From DYGX01 sp035325905 (GTDB lineage Bacteria > Chloroflexota > Anaerolineae > Aggregatilineales > Aggregatilineaceae), in assembly GCA_035325905.1 (NCBI GenBank), contig DAOKYY010000017.1, forward strand, positions 1-57,305: a stretch of DNA of 57,305 nt. The letters run 5' to 3'. This document shows positions 28,831 to 38,995 of this stretch, one piece after another; position 1 is the stretch's first letter, and each line of letters opens with the position of its first letter. Position numbers and translations under genes: made by a program. Below the pieces are notes generated by a model. The model made no database searches, was not told where the DNA came from, and saw nothing but the letters and a program-made list of their open reading frames with translations.

Positions 28831-29157
28831 ATGAAGCTGATTTTGACGATCGTCCAGGATCAGGACGCCGACGCCACCGTCCAGGCCCTGAACGACGCGG
28901 GGCACCGGGTGACGCGCGTTGCCAGCACGGGCGGATTTTTCCGCGTCGGCAACACCACTCTGCTCATTGGCGTGGACGACGAGGCCGTCGAGCCGGTCGT
29001 GTCGCTCTTGAAAACCACCTGTGAGCGCCGCACACGCCTGATCCCTGCCGGTCCAAACATTGTCGAATCGGCGGCGATGATGGGAGCGTTCGTCGAGGTT
29101 GAAGTCGGCGGCGCAACCGTTTTCGTGATGAATGTGGAGCATTTCGAACAGGTATGA
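28831..29157 (+). CDS. DarA-type cyclic-di-AMP receptor (PII-like)
   Basis: A 108-residue protein that matches the DUF970/DarA (PstA) family over its whole length. It begins MKLILTIVQDQD, has RVTRVASTGGFFRVGNTT in the ligand-binding part, LLIGVDD after it, and ends VGGATVFVMNVEHFEQ. The T-loop-like and B-loop regions of the PII fold are of normal length. Family members are trimers that bind c-di-AMP in the cytoplasm. AGGAGGG gives a strong ribosome site. It overlaps the next paralogue by 4 bp (ATGA). No diadenylate cyclase or phosphodiesterase lies in the window. Confidence 0.92.
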   Translation: MKLILTIVQDQDADATVQALNDAGHRVTRVASTGGFFRVGNTTLLIGVDDEAVEPVVSLLKTTCERRTRLIPAGPNIVESAAMMGAFVEVEVGGATVFVMNVEHFEQV

Positions 29158-29435
29158 ACGAGACGACGACGAAGGTGATCCTGGTCATCGCGCGCGGGGA
29201 CTGCTCGGATCGTTTGATTCAGCGGCTGCTGGATGCGCAGTTCCGCGTCACGGAGTTCGCCAGCATGGGCGGCTTTCTGCGCCAAAAGAGCACCACGCTC
29301 ATCATCGGCGTCAAGCCGGAGCGGATCGACAACGCGCTGGCCCTCATCCGCGAGGTCTGCGCGTCAGCGCCGGACAGCGCCGAGCACAACGCCACCGTGT
29401 TTGTGCTGGAAGCCGAGCAGTTCATTCATTTTTGA
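29154..29435 (+). CDS. Second, shorter DarA-type protein
   Basis: A 93-residue paralogue of the preceding gene, translationally coupled to it. It keeps the core: KVILVIARGD, RVTEFASMGGFLRQKSTT, LIIGVKPE, then ATVFVLEAEQF near the end. It lacks about 15-20 residues in the large loop before the last strand (the segment with PxxxExxxGGATVFV in the first copy), and Met replaces the Thr of the TGGF motif. It may bind a different ligand, or none, and could form mixed trimers with its neighbour. That is inference from the tandem arrangement. Confidence 0.85.
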   Translation: MNETTTKVILVIARGDCSDRLIQRLLDAQFRVTEFASMGGFLRQKSTTLIIGVKPERIDNALALIREVCASAPDSAEHNATVFVLEAEQFIHF

Positions 29436-29494
29436 TCCCGGCGCGGCCCACCCGGCGCGGGCGATCGCGCCGGGCCGCTTCCCCGGCGGGCGTC

Positions 29495-31474
29495 TCATTC
29501 GCGGGGCGCCCACAGCAGCACGTCCGTATCTTCTTCTTCCACCAGCCAGCGCTCGAACCACTGCGCGGCCAGCTCGGTCGCGTAACTGTCACCCTGGTCG
29601 TGCTCGATGAAGCCTGTGCGATCCGGGCAGCTAAACGCCTCGTAGGACGGGCGCATCCGGTCGAAAACCGCCTGCGCCAGCCGGGTTGAGGCGCGGCGGC
29701 GCGGGTAAGCGTACAGCGCCGGGCGCGGCGCGATCAGGCGCATCACGTCGCTGATGTCGGCGTAGATGTGCAGGTCGGGCACGAAATCGCAGCCATGCCC
29801 CGGAATCAGCAGGGGAGACGCCGTCCCGCCCAGGTAGTTCTGGACGACCACGGCGCGGATCCGCTCGTCCAGCGCGGCGAGGAACAGCGCGATGCCGCCG
29901 CCCAGGCCCAGCCCGGTCGCACCCAGGCACTTGGGGTCCACGTCGGGCCGCGCCTGCAAATAGTCGAGCGCGCGCAGCGCATCGTCGATCACCGTGCCAA
30001 GCCACGGGCGCCCGAACAGCCGCCCCACCCGGTCCAGCGTGGTGTGATCGGCGCTGTCCAGCTCGCCAAACCCTCGCTCCTCCAGCGCCAGCGTCACGAA
30101 GCCGCGCTGCGCCAGCGCCAGCGCATTCGAGCGGTGCTCGCTGTGCACCAGCCCGGCCGTCTGCCGGATCGTCCCGTGGCCTGCCATGACCAGCAGCGCC
30201 GGTAAAGGCCCGGCCGCTTCCAACGGGCGCATGAGATACGCGGGAATCCGCTGCCCGTCCCCGGCGGTCAGCGCGATCCGCTGGCGCACCACCCCGCTGA
30301 TCAGATCGCGCTCGCCTTCCTGCGCCTGCACCTCCTCGGACTGAAAGTAGCGCAGGCCCAACAGCTCGCGCACCTTGCCGCGCACCTCGCCGCGCCACCA
30401 GCGCCAATCGTCGCCGCGCTGATTGGCGTAAGCCAGGGTCGGATGCTGCACGCTCATCTGGCGTAGCAGCCGCCCCAACGGGCTGTCCGGCGGGACAGGG
30501 TCCGACAGATCGTCGATCTCCTTCGGCCCGGCCGGCTCGGAGGTCAGCGAGCGCACCAGGCCCGATACGGACTGCGCTACCGTCTGCATGACGCGCTCCA
30601 CCGGGCCAGGGCGCTGCTGGCTTTCGGCGAGGCGCTGCAACGCGTCCCGCATGGAGACCTGCTCGCCGTACCGTTCCGACAGCTCGCGGCGGTGGCGCGT
30701 CACCCAGACATAGACGTCGGCCTCGGTGCGGCCGGGAAACTGCGCGAGAATGCCAGACTCCGCGATCACGTCCACGACCAGCGTGTAGGCGAGATCGTAC
30801 CAGGCGGCTGCCGCCTCTTCGTAGGTGCGCGCCTCGCCGTCGATGCGCTCCAGGTTCTCGCGGTACAGCTCGATCTCGACTTCCAGCTGCGGGTACATGC
30901 CCGGCTCGGTGAGGACGATCCTCTGCTCCGGGCGCGAGAGGTCGAGGCGCGTGCGGTCGAGGAAGGCGCGGTACTCGGCCTTGACGATCAGATCGTCGAT
31001 CTCGGCGTCGGCGGGCAGGCCGCCGACCGGCGTCTCGTATTCCCAGACATACGCCTCGATGGTCTTCGCGCCGAACTGCCGCGCCACCGAGACGCGGTGG
31101 TTGCCATCCTTGACGAAATAGGCATCTCCGACCTTGTACAACTCGATCGGCGGCAGACCCATCTCGGCCTGAAGCTCGGCCACACGCCGCCAGCGCCAGC
31201 TATCCCCTTCGACCAGCGGCAAGAAGGTCCGCGTGAAGTCGTTGTAGCGCCCAACGCTGCCGACGATCTGGTCCAGCGGCACCTGGTGCAGGCCGCGATA
31301 GGCGTTCTGATTCAGCCGCAGCCGCTCCTGAACCTCCTCAAACGACAGCAGCGTCGCGGGGCGGCGGCTCAGTCCTAGAGTCGAGTACACGCGCTCCAGA
31401 AACGCCTTGCGGCGGGCCGCCGACCACGACTCACGCGAGGCGGCCATTGCGGACGGATTGGGGTCATTCACCAT
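29495..31474 (-). CDS. ParB-like domain fused to alpha/beta-hydrolase lacking the serine nucleophile
   Basis: A 659-residue protein. The ATG at 31474 is preferred over a GTG 14 codons earlier because GGGGAG lies 10 nt before it. Residues about 60-150 form a ParB/Srx-type domain with the phosphate-site motif KDGNHRVSV (GNHR at 124-127). Residues about 160-330 are helical and may correspond to a DUF4032-like region (uncertain). Residues about 385-655 resemble acetyl-xylan-esterase/dienelactone-hydrolase type alpha/beta-hydrolases (LLVMAGHG, RPDVDPKCLGATG). The nucleophile elbow reads GLGLG (521-525) instead of GxSxG, so the Ser is replaced by Gly. The hydrolase half is therefore probably inactive or uses another residue. 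It is divergent from the acyl-AMP ligase. Confidence 0.78.
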   Translation of the reverse strand: MVNDPNPSAMAASRESWSAARRKAFLERVYSTLGLSRRPATLLSFEEVQERLRLNQNAYRGLHQVPLDQIVGSVGRYNDFTRTFLPLVEGDSWRWRRVAELQAEMGLPPIELYKVGDAYFVKDGNHRVSVARQFGAKTIEAYVWEYETPVGGLPADAEIDDLIVKAEYRAFLDRTRLDLSRPEQRIVLTEPGMYPQLEVEIELYRENLERIDGEARTYEEAAAAWYDLAYTLVVDVIAESGILAQFPGRTEADVYVWVTRHRRELSERYGEQVSMRDALQRLAESQQRPGPVERVMQTVAQSVSGLVRSLTSEPAGPKEIDDLSDPVPPDSPLGRLLRQMSVQHPTLAYANQRGDDWRWWRGEVRGKVRELLGLRYFQSEEVQAQEGERDLISGVVRQRIALTAGDGQRIPAYLMRPLEAAGPLPALLVMAGHGTIRQTAGLVHSEHRSNALALAQRGFVTLALEERGFGELDSADHTTLDRVGRLFGRPWLGTVIDDALRALDYLQARPDVDPKCLGATGLGLGGGIALFLAALDERIRAVVVQNYLGGTASPLLIPGHGCDFVPDLHIYADISDVMRLIAPRPALYAYPRRRASTRLAQAVFDRMRPSYEAFSCPDRTGFIEHDQGDSYATELAAQWFERWLVEEEDTDVLLWAPRE

Positions 31475-31627
31475 CGGCGGCGCTCTCCCCTCAACGGTTT
31501 GACGTGACCCGATCACGCAGGGCGCAGGCGATCATGCCAATCAGGCAGGGCCGCTTACACCCGGCTCACGGCGGCCCGGTTGAGCGCGCCAGGGCCGGGG
31601 CGCGCTGGCCGGACGGTCAGAACCCGG

Positions 31628-31633
31628 TATAAT
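31628..31633 (+). promoter_or_regulatory. -10 element before the acyl-AMP ligase
   Basis: A perfect TATAAT, 44 bp before the start codon. The -35 position at 17-bp spacing is GC-rich and poor, so an activator or a different spacing may apply. Confidence 0.5.
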
Positions 31634-31677
31634 GCGTGCGACCGGCCGCCATGCACACGGATCACGCAGGAAGCATC

Positions 31678-33414
<1,737 letters not shown>

Positions 33415-33436
33415 ACCAAAACCGAAGGAGATGCGC

Positions 33437-33565
33437 ATGAAAGCTATCCTGCGCCGCCTGTTCAGCCGCGAAAACCTGCTCGCGCTGGCGCTGTGCCTGA
33501 TCGTCGTGCTGCTGGTGATCGTCACCGCCGACGCCTCGCCCCGCTGGATATATCAGGGGTTTTGA
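33437..33565 (+). CDS. Small single-pass membrane protein (42 residues)
   Basis: A short frame starting at ATG 33437 with AAGGAG six nucleotides upstream, and ending with TGA at 33565. The protein starts MKAILRRLFSREN, has one membrane helix (LLALALCLIVVLLVIV) and ends in a short polar tail (PRWIYQGF). It lies 22 bp after the acyl-AMP ligase and should be on the same transcript. The good ribosome site and clear basic-hydrophobic-polar layout support it; no family is recognised. Confidence 0.6.
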   Translation: MKAILRRLFSRENLLALALCLIVVLLVIVTADASPRWIYQGF

Positions 33566-33660
33566 GCCAAGAGCAGCGAGCTACAGTTAAGAGCAGCCGA
33601 AAGCAGCCCGTGATCTTCGCTGTCCTTCGCTGCCCTCGGCTGCCTTCCGCCCACGACTAT
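33566..33660. repeat. Purine-rich inverted-repeat intergenic element B
   Basis: The left arm carries AGAGCAGCGAG and AGAGCAGCCGAAAGCAGCC. The right arm carries TTCGCTGTCCTTCGCTGCC and CTCGGCTGCCTTCCGCC, roughly their complements. The same CAGC-GAAAG-CAGC words occur in element A at 25761-25907. It follows the stop of the small membrane protein directly and precedes the hyp operon promoter. Confidence 0.65.
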
Positions 33661-33690
33661 CAAACCTCGCGCGCAGCCGTTACATTGATC

Positions 33691-33718
33691 ACCTGGAAAA
33701 CCGATCCCCCTGTGCTAT
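33691..33718 (+). promoter_or_regulatory. Probable promoter of the hyp operon
   Basis: TGGAAA, a 16-bp spacer and TATAGT, about 55 bp before hypA. The -35 is poor, so placement is tentative. Confidence 0.4.
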
Positions 33719-33771
33719 AGTGGCGGTTATGCTGATAAGCGTCTTGGAAATCAGAGGAACGGACTCGCCGG

Positions 33772-34128
33772 ATGCATGAGCTGGGAGTGACCCAGAGCCT
33801 GCTGGAAATCGCCGTGCGCCACGCCGAGCAGGCCGGGGCGACGCGCATCACGCGGCTGTCGCTGGTCGTGGGCGAGCTGGCGAGCATCGTGGACGATTCG
33901 GTCCAGTTTTACTGGGACCTGATCGCCGCCGGGACGCTCGCCGAGGGGGCCACGCTGGAGTTCAAGCGCGTGCCCGCCACGCTGCGCTGCGCCGCGTGCG
34001 CGCACGAGTTCCCGCTCAATCACGATCGCTACGTCTGCCCGCGCTGTGGAAGCAGCCGGATCGCGGTCGCAGGCGGCGAGGAATTCTACCTGGAAAGCAT
34101 CGATGTCGATCTCCCGACGCCGGTCTGA
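33772..34128 (+). CDS. hypA: Hydrogenase nickel-insertion protein HypA
   Basis: A 118-residue protein of standard HypA length. It begins MHELGVTQSLLEIA; the Met-His-Glu start is the nickel-binding signature (His2). The zinc domain has CAAC at about 67-70 and CPRC at about 84-87. HypA delivers nickel to the large subunit of [NiFe] hydrogenases together with HypB. It is the first gene of a five-gene hyp operon and is followed by hypB after 44 bp. The ribosome site is weak (AGGA 14 nt upstream). Confidence 0.95.
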   Translation: MHELGVTQSLLEIAVRHAEQAGATRITRLSLVVGELASIVDDSVQFYWDLIAAGTLAEGATLEFKRVPATLRCAACAHEFPLNHDRYVCPRCGSSRIAVAGGEEFYLESIDVDLPTPV

Positions 34129-34172
34129 TCGACCGCGCGGTCGGTCCCAGCTTTGAGAGGACAATCAGCCAT

Positions 34173-34832
34173 ATGCCGAACATCCCTGTCGTGGAAACGA
34201 TTTTGAATGTCAACGACCAGCTGGCCGAGCAGAACCGCCGCATCTTCGACCGGGCGGGCGTGCTGGTGCTGAACGTGATGGCCTCGCCCGGCGGCGGTAA
34301 GACCTCCACCATCGGCAAGATCATCGACGCGTTGCGCGACGAGGCGCGGATCGGCGTGATGGACGGCGACATCGTCGCGATCGACCTCGAAGGCTTCGCG
34401 GCGCAGGGCATCCCGGTCTCGCTGATCAACACCGGCGGCAACTGCCATCTGGACGCCAATATGGTGCACAGCGCCCTGCCCTCGATGGACCTGGACGCGC
34501 TCGACCTGCTGATCATCGAGAACGTCGGCAACCTGATCTGCCCGGCGGCCTTCAAGCTCGGCAGCCACGTCAACGTCGTGATCGCCAGCGTGCCCGAAGG
34601 CGCGGACAAGCCGTACAAGTATCCGGCCATGTTCCGGGGCGCGGACGTGCTGCTGCTCAACAAAATGGACCTGGCCGAGTACATGGAGTTCGATGTCCCG
34701 TACTTCCGTCACGGCGTCGAGGTGCTCAACCCCGGCCTGGCCTTCTTCCCGATCTCATGCCGGACCGGCGAGGGGCTGGACGCGTGGATCGACTGGCTGC
34801 GCGCGCGCCTCGCCGAGCAGGCGCGCGGCTGA
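34173..34832 (+). CDS. hypB: Hydrogenase maturation GTPase HypB
   Basis: A 219-residue SIMIBI-class GTPase. The ATG at 34173 follows GAGAGG; the frame upstream is not HypB-like. Motifs: P-loop ASPGGGKTS (about 38-46), DGDIV and DLEG of the switch region, GNCHLDA with the metal-binding Cys/His, ENVGNLICPA, and NKMDL for guanine. It lacks the His-rich stretch and the N-terminal CxxCGC nickel motif of some HypBs, so it is a GTPase type without nickel storage. It works with HypA to load nickel. Confidence 0.95.
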   Translation: MPNIPVVETILNVNDQLAEQNRRIFDRAGVLVLNVMASPGGGKTSTIGKIIDALRDEARIGVMDGDIVAIDLEGFAAQGIPVSLINTGGNCHLDANMVHSALPSMDLDALDLLIIENVGNLICPAAFKLGSHVNVVIASVPEGADKPYKYPAMFRGADVLLLNKMDLAEYMEFDVPYFRHGVEVLNPGLAFFPISCRTGEGLDAWIDWLRARLAEQARG

Positions 34833-34857
34833 ACGAGCGCGCGGGCGCTTTAAGCGT

Positions 34858-37179
34858 ATGAGCGCATTATCCGGGCGGCACATTCACGTCTCCGGCGTGG
34901 TCCAGGGCGTCGGCTTTCGCCCCTTTATCTACGGCCTCGCGCAGCGCCACGCGCTGACCGGCTGGGTAATGAACACTTCGTCAGGGGTCGAGATCGAGGT
35001 CCAGGGCGACGCCGCCGCGCTGGATGCATTCGCGGCGGCCATCACGGCGGAAGCGCCGCCGCTGTCGCGCATCGACCGGGTGACAGTCGCGCCCTCGGCG
35101 GCCAACGGCTGCGCCACGTTCGAGATCCGGCGCAGCGCCGCGCAGCCCGGCGTCTATCAGCCGATCTCGCCCGACGTGGCGACCTGCGAGGCGTGCCTGG
35201 CGGAAGTCTTCGACCCGGCCAACCGGCGCTATCGCTACGCCTTCACCAATTGCACGCACTGCGGGCCGCGCTTTACGATCATCCGTGACATCCCGTATGA
35301 CCGCCCGGCGACGACGATGGCCGCCTTCGAGATGTGCCCGGACTGCCGCGCCGAGTACGAGAACCCGCTCGACCGTCGCTTCCACGCCCAGCCGAACGCC
35401 TGCCCGGTCTGCGGGCCGAAGCTGGAAATCGCGCCCAGCGCCGCCCACTCGCTCGCAGCGTGGGACGCGCTGCCCGCCGACCCGATCGAGGCGGCGCGCA
35501 GCCTGCTGCGCCAGGGCCGGATCGTCGCGATCAAGGGGCTGGGCGGCTATCACCTGGCCTGCGACGCGACCCACGCGGAGGCCGTGCGGACGCTGCGCGC
35601 GCGCAAGGGCCGCGCCGCCAAGCCGTTCGCGGTAATGGCCGCCGATCTCGACGCGGCGCGGCGGTTGTGCGACCTGGACGCCGCCAGCGAGCAGGCGCTG
35701 ACCGTCCGCGAGCGGCCCATCGTGCTGCTGCCGTGGCGCGCAGGCTCGCCCATCGCGCCGGAAGTCGCGCCCGGTTTGCGCGAGCTGGGCGTCATGCTGC
35801 CGTATACGCCGCTGCACTATTTGCTCCTCGAACGGGCGGCGGACTTCCCGCCCGCGCTGGTGATGACCAGCGGGAATTTCAGCGAGGAGCCAATCGCCAC
35901 CGACGACGCGGACGCTCTGGCGCGGCTGGCGCCGCTCTGCGACGCCTTTCTGCTGCACGACCGCCCGATCCACATCCGCTGCGATGATTCGGTCGTGCGC
36001 CCGATGCGGGGCCGGATCGTCCCGCTGCGGCGCTCGCGCGGGTACGCGCCCTACCCCGTGCCGCTGCCGTTCGACGCGCCGCCGCTGCTGGCAACCGGCG
36101 CTGAGATGAAAAATACGTTCTGCGTCGCCCGCGACCGCAGCGCCTTTATGAGCCAGCACATCGGCGAGCTGGGCAACTACGACGCGCGGCGCTCGTTTGA
36201 GCGCAGCGTCGAGCACCTCAGCCGGCTGTACCGCGTCGAGCCGAAGATCGTCGCGCACGACGCGCACCCCGACTACGCCGCGACGCGCTACGCCCTGGCG
36301 CGGCCCGAGCCGAAGATCGCGGTGCAGCACCATCACGCGCACCTGGCAAGCTGCCTGGCGGAGCACCGCGTCCCGCCCGGCGAGGCGGCGATCGGCGTGA
36401 TCTTCGACGGGACGGGCCTGGGGCCGGACGGCGCGATCTGGGGCGGCGAGGTGCTGATCGGCGGCTATGATGGGTACGCGCGCTGCGCGCACCTGCGCTA
36501 CATCCCGCTGCCCGGCGGGGACGCGGCGACGCTGCGCCCGTACCGGGTCGCGCTGGCGCACCTGTGGGCGGCAGGGATCGCGTGGGACGGCGACCTCGCG
36601 CCGATGGCAGCGATCTCCGAGCCGGAGCGCGCCATTCTCGCCCAGCAGCTTGAGAAGCGGCTTAACGCACCGAGCACGTCGAGCATGGGCCGCCTGTTCG
36701 ACGCGGCGGCCTCGCTGGCGGGCGTGCTGCACGAAGTGACGTATGAGGCGCAGGCCGCGATCTGGCTCGAAGCGCAGGCCGACCCCGACGAGCGCGGCGC
36801 GTATCCTTTCGGCCTCGCCAGCGCGGCCAGCGGAGAGCCGTTCGAGATCGATCCCGCGCCCGCGCTGTGCGCGCTGATCGCGGACCGGCGGGCGGGTGTG
36901 GGCGTTCCGGCGATCGCGGCGCGCTTCCATAACGGCGTCGCGGCGCTGATCCGCGACGTGTGCACGCTCGCGCGCGAGCGCACCGGATCGAACACCGTCG
37001 CGCTGAGCGGGGGTGTGTTCCAGAACAAGCGGCTGCTGGAGCGCGCCGCCGCGCTGCTCGACGCCGCCGGGTTCCGCGTGCTGACGCACGAGCTGGTCCC
37101 GGCCAACGATGGCGGGCTGGCGCTGGGACAGGCGGCCATCGCGGCGTATGCCGTTCAAGTGAACCCAGGGAGACTCTAA
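34858..37179 (+). CDS. hypF: Carbamoyltransferase HypF
   Basis: A 773-residue protein of normal HypF length, starting 25 bp after hypB. Domain order is complete. An acylphosphatase domain (about 1-90, GVVQGVGFRPFIYGLA) is followed by two zinc fingers (CEACLAEVFDP...CTHCGPRF, CPDCRAEYENP...CPVCGP). Then come a YrdC/Sua5 domain (about 195-380) and a Kae1-like carbamoyl-transfer domain with HHHAHLASCLAEH and VALSGGVFQNK. It makes the carbamoyl group passed to HypE for CN ligand synthesis on the NiFe centre. HypE, its obligate partner, is not encoded in this window. Confidence 0.96.
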   Translation: MSALSGRHIHVSGVVQGVGFRPFIYGLAQRHALTGWVMNTSSGVEIEVQGDAAALDAFAAAITAEAPPLSRIDRVTVAPSAANGCATFEIRRSAAQPGVYQPISPDVATCEACLAEVFDPANRRYRYAFTNCTHCGPRFTIIRDIPYDRPATTMAAFEMCPDCRAEYENPLDRRFHAQPNACPVCGPKLEIAPSAAHSLAAWDALPADPIEAARSLLRQGRIVAIKGLGGYHLACDATHAEAVRTLRARKGRAAKPFAVMAADLDAARRLCDLDAASEQALTVRERPIVLLPWRAGSPIAPEVAPGLRELGVMLPYTPLHYLLLERAADFPPALVMTSGNFSEEPIATDDADALARLAPLCDAFLLHDRPIHIRCDDSVVRPMRGRIVPLRRSRGYAPYPVPLPFDAPPLLATGAEMKNTFCVARDRSAFMSQHIGELGNYDARRSFERSVEHLSRLYRVEPKIVAHDAHPDYAATRYALARPEPKIAVQHHHAHLASCLAEHRVPPGEAAIGVIFDGTGLGPDGAIWGGEVLIGGYDGYARCAHLRYIPLPGGDAATLRPYRVALAHLWAAGIAWDGDLAPMAAISEPERAILAQQLEKRLNAPSTSSMGRLFDAAASLAGVLHEVTYEAQAAIWLEAQADPDERGAYPFGLASAASGEPFEIDPAPALCALIADRRAGVGVPAIAARFHNGVAALIRDVCTLARERTGSNTVALSGGVFQNKRLLERAAALLDAAGFRVLTHELVPANDGGLALGQAAIAAYAVQVNPGRL

Positions 37180-37183
37180 AGCT

Positions 37184-37438
37184 ATGTGCCTCGGCATCCC
37201 CGGTAAGATCATCGAGATTTACGAGCAGGCCGGTCTGAAAATGGGACGCGTCGATTTCGGCGGCGTGATCAAGGAGGCCTGCCTGGCGTATGTGCCCGAC
37301 GCGCAGATCGGCGACTACACGATCATTCACGTCGGCTTCGCGCTGAACCTGATCGACGAGGTCGAGGCGCAGAAGACGCTGGAGCTATTCGACCAGATCG
37401 GCCTGCTCCAAGACGAATTAGGTGAGAGCGCCGAATGA
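37184..37438 (+). CDS. hypC: Hydrogenase maturation chaperone HypC
   Basis: An 84-residue protein starting MCLGIPGKI, the invariant HypC N-terminus with the functional Cys2. It has the MGRVDFGG strand and a short C-terminal helix ending in acidic residues. HypC binds HypD and carries the Fe(CN)2CO unit to the large-subunit precursor. It begins 4 bp after hypF and overlaps hypD by 4 bp (ATGA), so HypC and HypD are made together. Confidence 0.95.
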   Translation: MCLGIPGKIIEIYEQAGLKMGRVDFGGVIKEACLAYVPDAQIGDYTIIHVGFALNLIDEVEAQKTLELFDQIGLLQDELGESAE

Positions 37439-38547
37439 AGCACCTGACCGAGTACCGTGACGCCGCCCGCGTGCGCGAGGTCCTGGACGACATCCGCCGC
37501 ATCACGACGCGCCCGTGGCGGCTGATGGAGGTCTGCGGCGGGCAGACGCACTCGATCATCCGCCACGGCATCGACCAGCTTCTGCCGGACGGCGTCGAGA
37601 TGATTCACGGCCCCGGCTGCCCGGTGTGCGTCACGCCGCAGGAGCTGATCGACCAGGCGATCGCGATCGCGTCCTCGCCCGGCACAATCCTCGTCTCGTT
37701 CGGGGACATGCTGCGCGTCCCCGGCTCCGCCAAAGACCTGTTCCAGGTCAAAGCGGAGGGCGGCGATGTGCGGGTGGTCTATTCACCGCTGGAGTGCCTG
37801 AAGATCGCGCAGGAGAACCCGGACCGGCAGGTCGTGTTTTTCGGCGTCGGCTTCGAGACGACCGCTCCGGCGAACGCGATGGCCGTCTTCCAGGCGCACC
37901 GGCTGGGGCTGGACAACTTCTCGCTGCTGGTCTCGCATGTGCGCGTCCCCCCCGCGCTGGACGTGCTGCTCGGCGCGCCGGAGGTCAACGTGCAGGCGTT
38001 TCTGCTGGCCGGGCACGTCTGCGCGGTGATGGGCTACTGGGAGTACGAGCCGCTCGTCGCGCGCTACCGCGTGCCGATGGTCGTCACCGGCTTCGAGCCG
38101 CTCGACCTGGTGCACGGTATCCGCCTGGCGATCCGCCAGCTTGAGCAAGGCCGCGCCGAGGTCGAGAACGCTTACGGGCGAGTCGTCGTCGCGCGCGAGG
38201 GCAACCGCCCGGCGCAGCAGATCATCGAGACGGTCTTCGAGGGCTGCGACCGCAACTGGCGCGGGATCGGGCTGATCCCCGCCAGCGGGTGGCGCTTGCG
38301 CCCGGACTACGCCGCTTACGACGCCGCGCGCCGTTTCGCGGTGGACGGCATCACCACACAGGAGTCGCCGCTGTGCCACGCCGGAGACGTGCTCAAAGGC
38401 GTGCTCAAGCCGAACGAGTGCCCGGCCTTTGGGACGCTGTGCACGCCGCGCAAGCCGCTTGGCGCGCCGATGGTCTCGTCCGAGGGCGCGTGCGCGGCGT
38501 ACTACAATTTCGGGCGGTTCGAGGCGTCGCAGCTGCCGTTGCGCTGA
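37435..38547 (+). CDS. hypD: Hydrogenase maturation protein HypD
   Basis: A 370-residue protein with all HypD hallmarks: MEVCGGQTHSI near 31-41, HGPGCPVCVTP, GFETTAPA, CAVMGY, and the [4Fe-4S] Cys cluster in the C-terminal third (ESPLCHAGDVL, NECPAFGTLCTP, EGACAAYY). It is the scaffold, with HypC, on which the Fe(CN)2CO group is assembled. It overlaps hypC. The next gene is unrelated, so the operon ends here without hypE. Confidence 0.96.
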   Translation: MKHLTEYRDAARVREVLDDIRRITTRPWRLMEVCGGQTHSIIRHGIDQLLPDGVEMIHGPGCPVCVTPQELIDQAIAIASSPGTILVSFGDMLRVPGSAKDLFQVKAEGGDVRVVYSPLECLKIAQENPDRQVVFFGVGFETTAPANAMAVFQAHRLGLDNFSLLVSHVRVPPALDVLLGAPEVNVQAFLLAGHVCAVMGYWEYEPLVARYRVPMVVTGFEPLDLVHGIRLAIRQLEQGRAEVENAYGRVVVAREGNRPAQQIIETVFEGCDRNWRGIGLIPASGWRLRPDYAAYDAARRFAVDGITTQESPLCHAGDVLKGVLKPNECPAFGTLCTPRKPLGAPMVSSEGACAAYYNFGRFEASQLPLR

Positions 38548-38623
38548 CCGCCGCACGCTTGGCGGCGACCCCGGAACGGTGTACGTTCTAGGCAAATGGG
38601 CTGCGTTCCGCGAGGAGGGTCCG

Positions 38624-38995
38624 ATGACGCAATTCGTGCTGCGCTTGGTGGTCAATGCGATCGCGCTGGTGATCACGGCCTACGTTCTGCCCGGCATCAG
38701 CGTCGCGAACGAGGTCCTGCCGGTGCTGCTGGTCGCGCTGATCTTCGGCGTGGTCAACGCGCTGGTCAAGCCGGTGATCATGATCCTGAGCTGCCCGCTG
38801 ATTATCGTCACGCTCGGCCTGTTTTACCTGGTGGTCAACGGCCTGATGCTGCTGATCACCGACGCGCTGGCCGGGGACCGCTTCGAGGTGGACGGCCTCG
38901 GCTGGGCGATCCTGGGCGGCATCGTGATGGGGCTGGTCGGCATGGCGCTGGAAGGCGCGCTCGGCCTGAACGAGAAGAAGACGACGACCGCCTAA
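38624..38995 (+). CDS. Phage holin family IV-like membrane protein (YvlD-like)
   Basis: A 123-residue protein with four hydrophobic segments, preceded by GAGGAGGG. It has the family pattern RLVVNAIALVITAYVLPGI, FGVVNALVKPVI, TLGLFYLVVNGLMLLITD and a C-terminal GWAILGGIVMGLVG. Despite the family name, most such proteins (YvlD type) are chromosomal and of unknown function; nothing else here is phage-like. Its stop overlaps the stop of the convergent NTPase gene. It follows hypD by 76 bp. Confidence 0.87.
   Translation: MTQFVLRLVVNAIALVITAYVLPGISVANEVLPVLLVALIFGVVNALVKPVIMILSCPLIIVTLGLFYLVVNGLMLLITDALAGDRFEVDGLGWAILGGIVMGLVGMALEGALGLNEKKTTTA

Noticed and set aside
34981..37212. 743-codon minus-strand frame
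   Set aside because: Antisense of hypF. The sense strand has all HypF motifs, while this product is Arg-rich with no fold.
38624..38995. Prophage lysis gene
   Set aside because: The protein belongs to a chromosomal membrane family despite its holin name, and no other phage gene is nearby.
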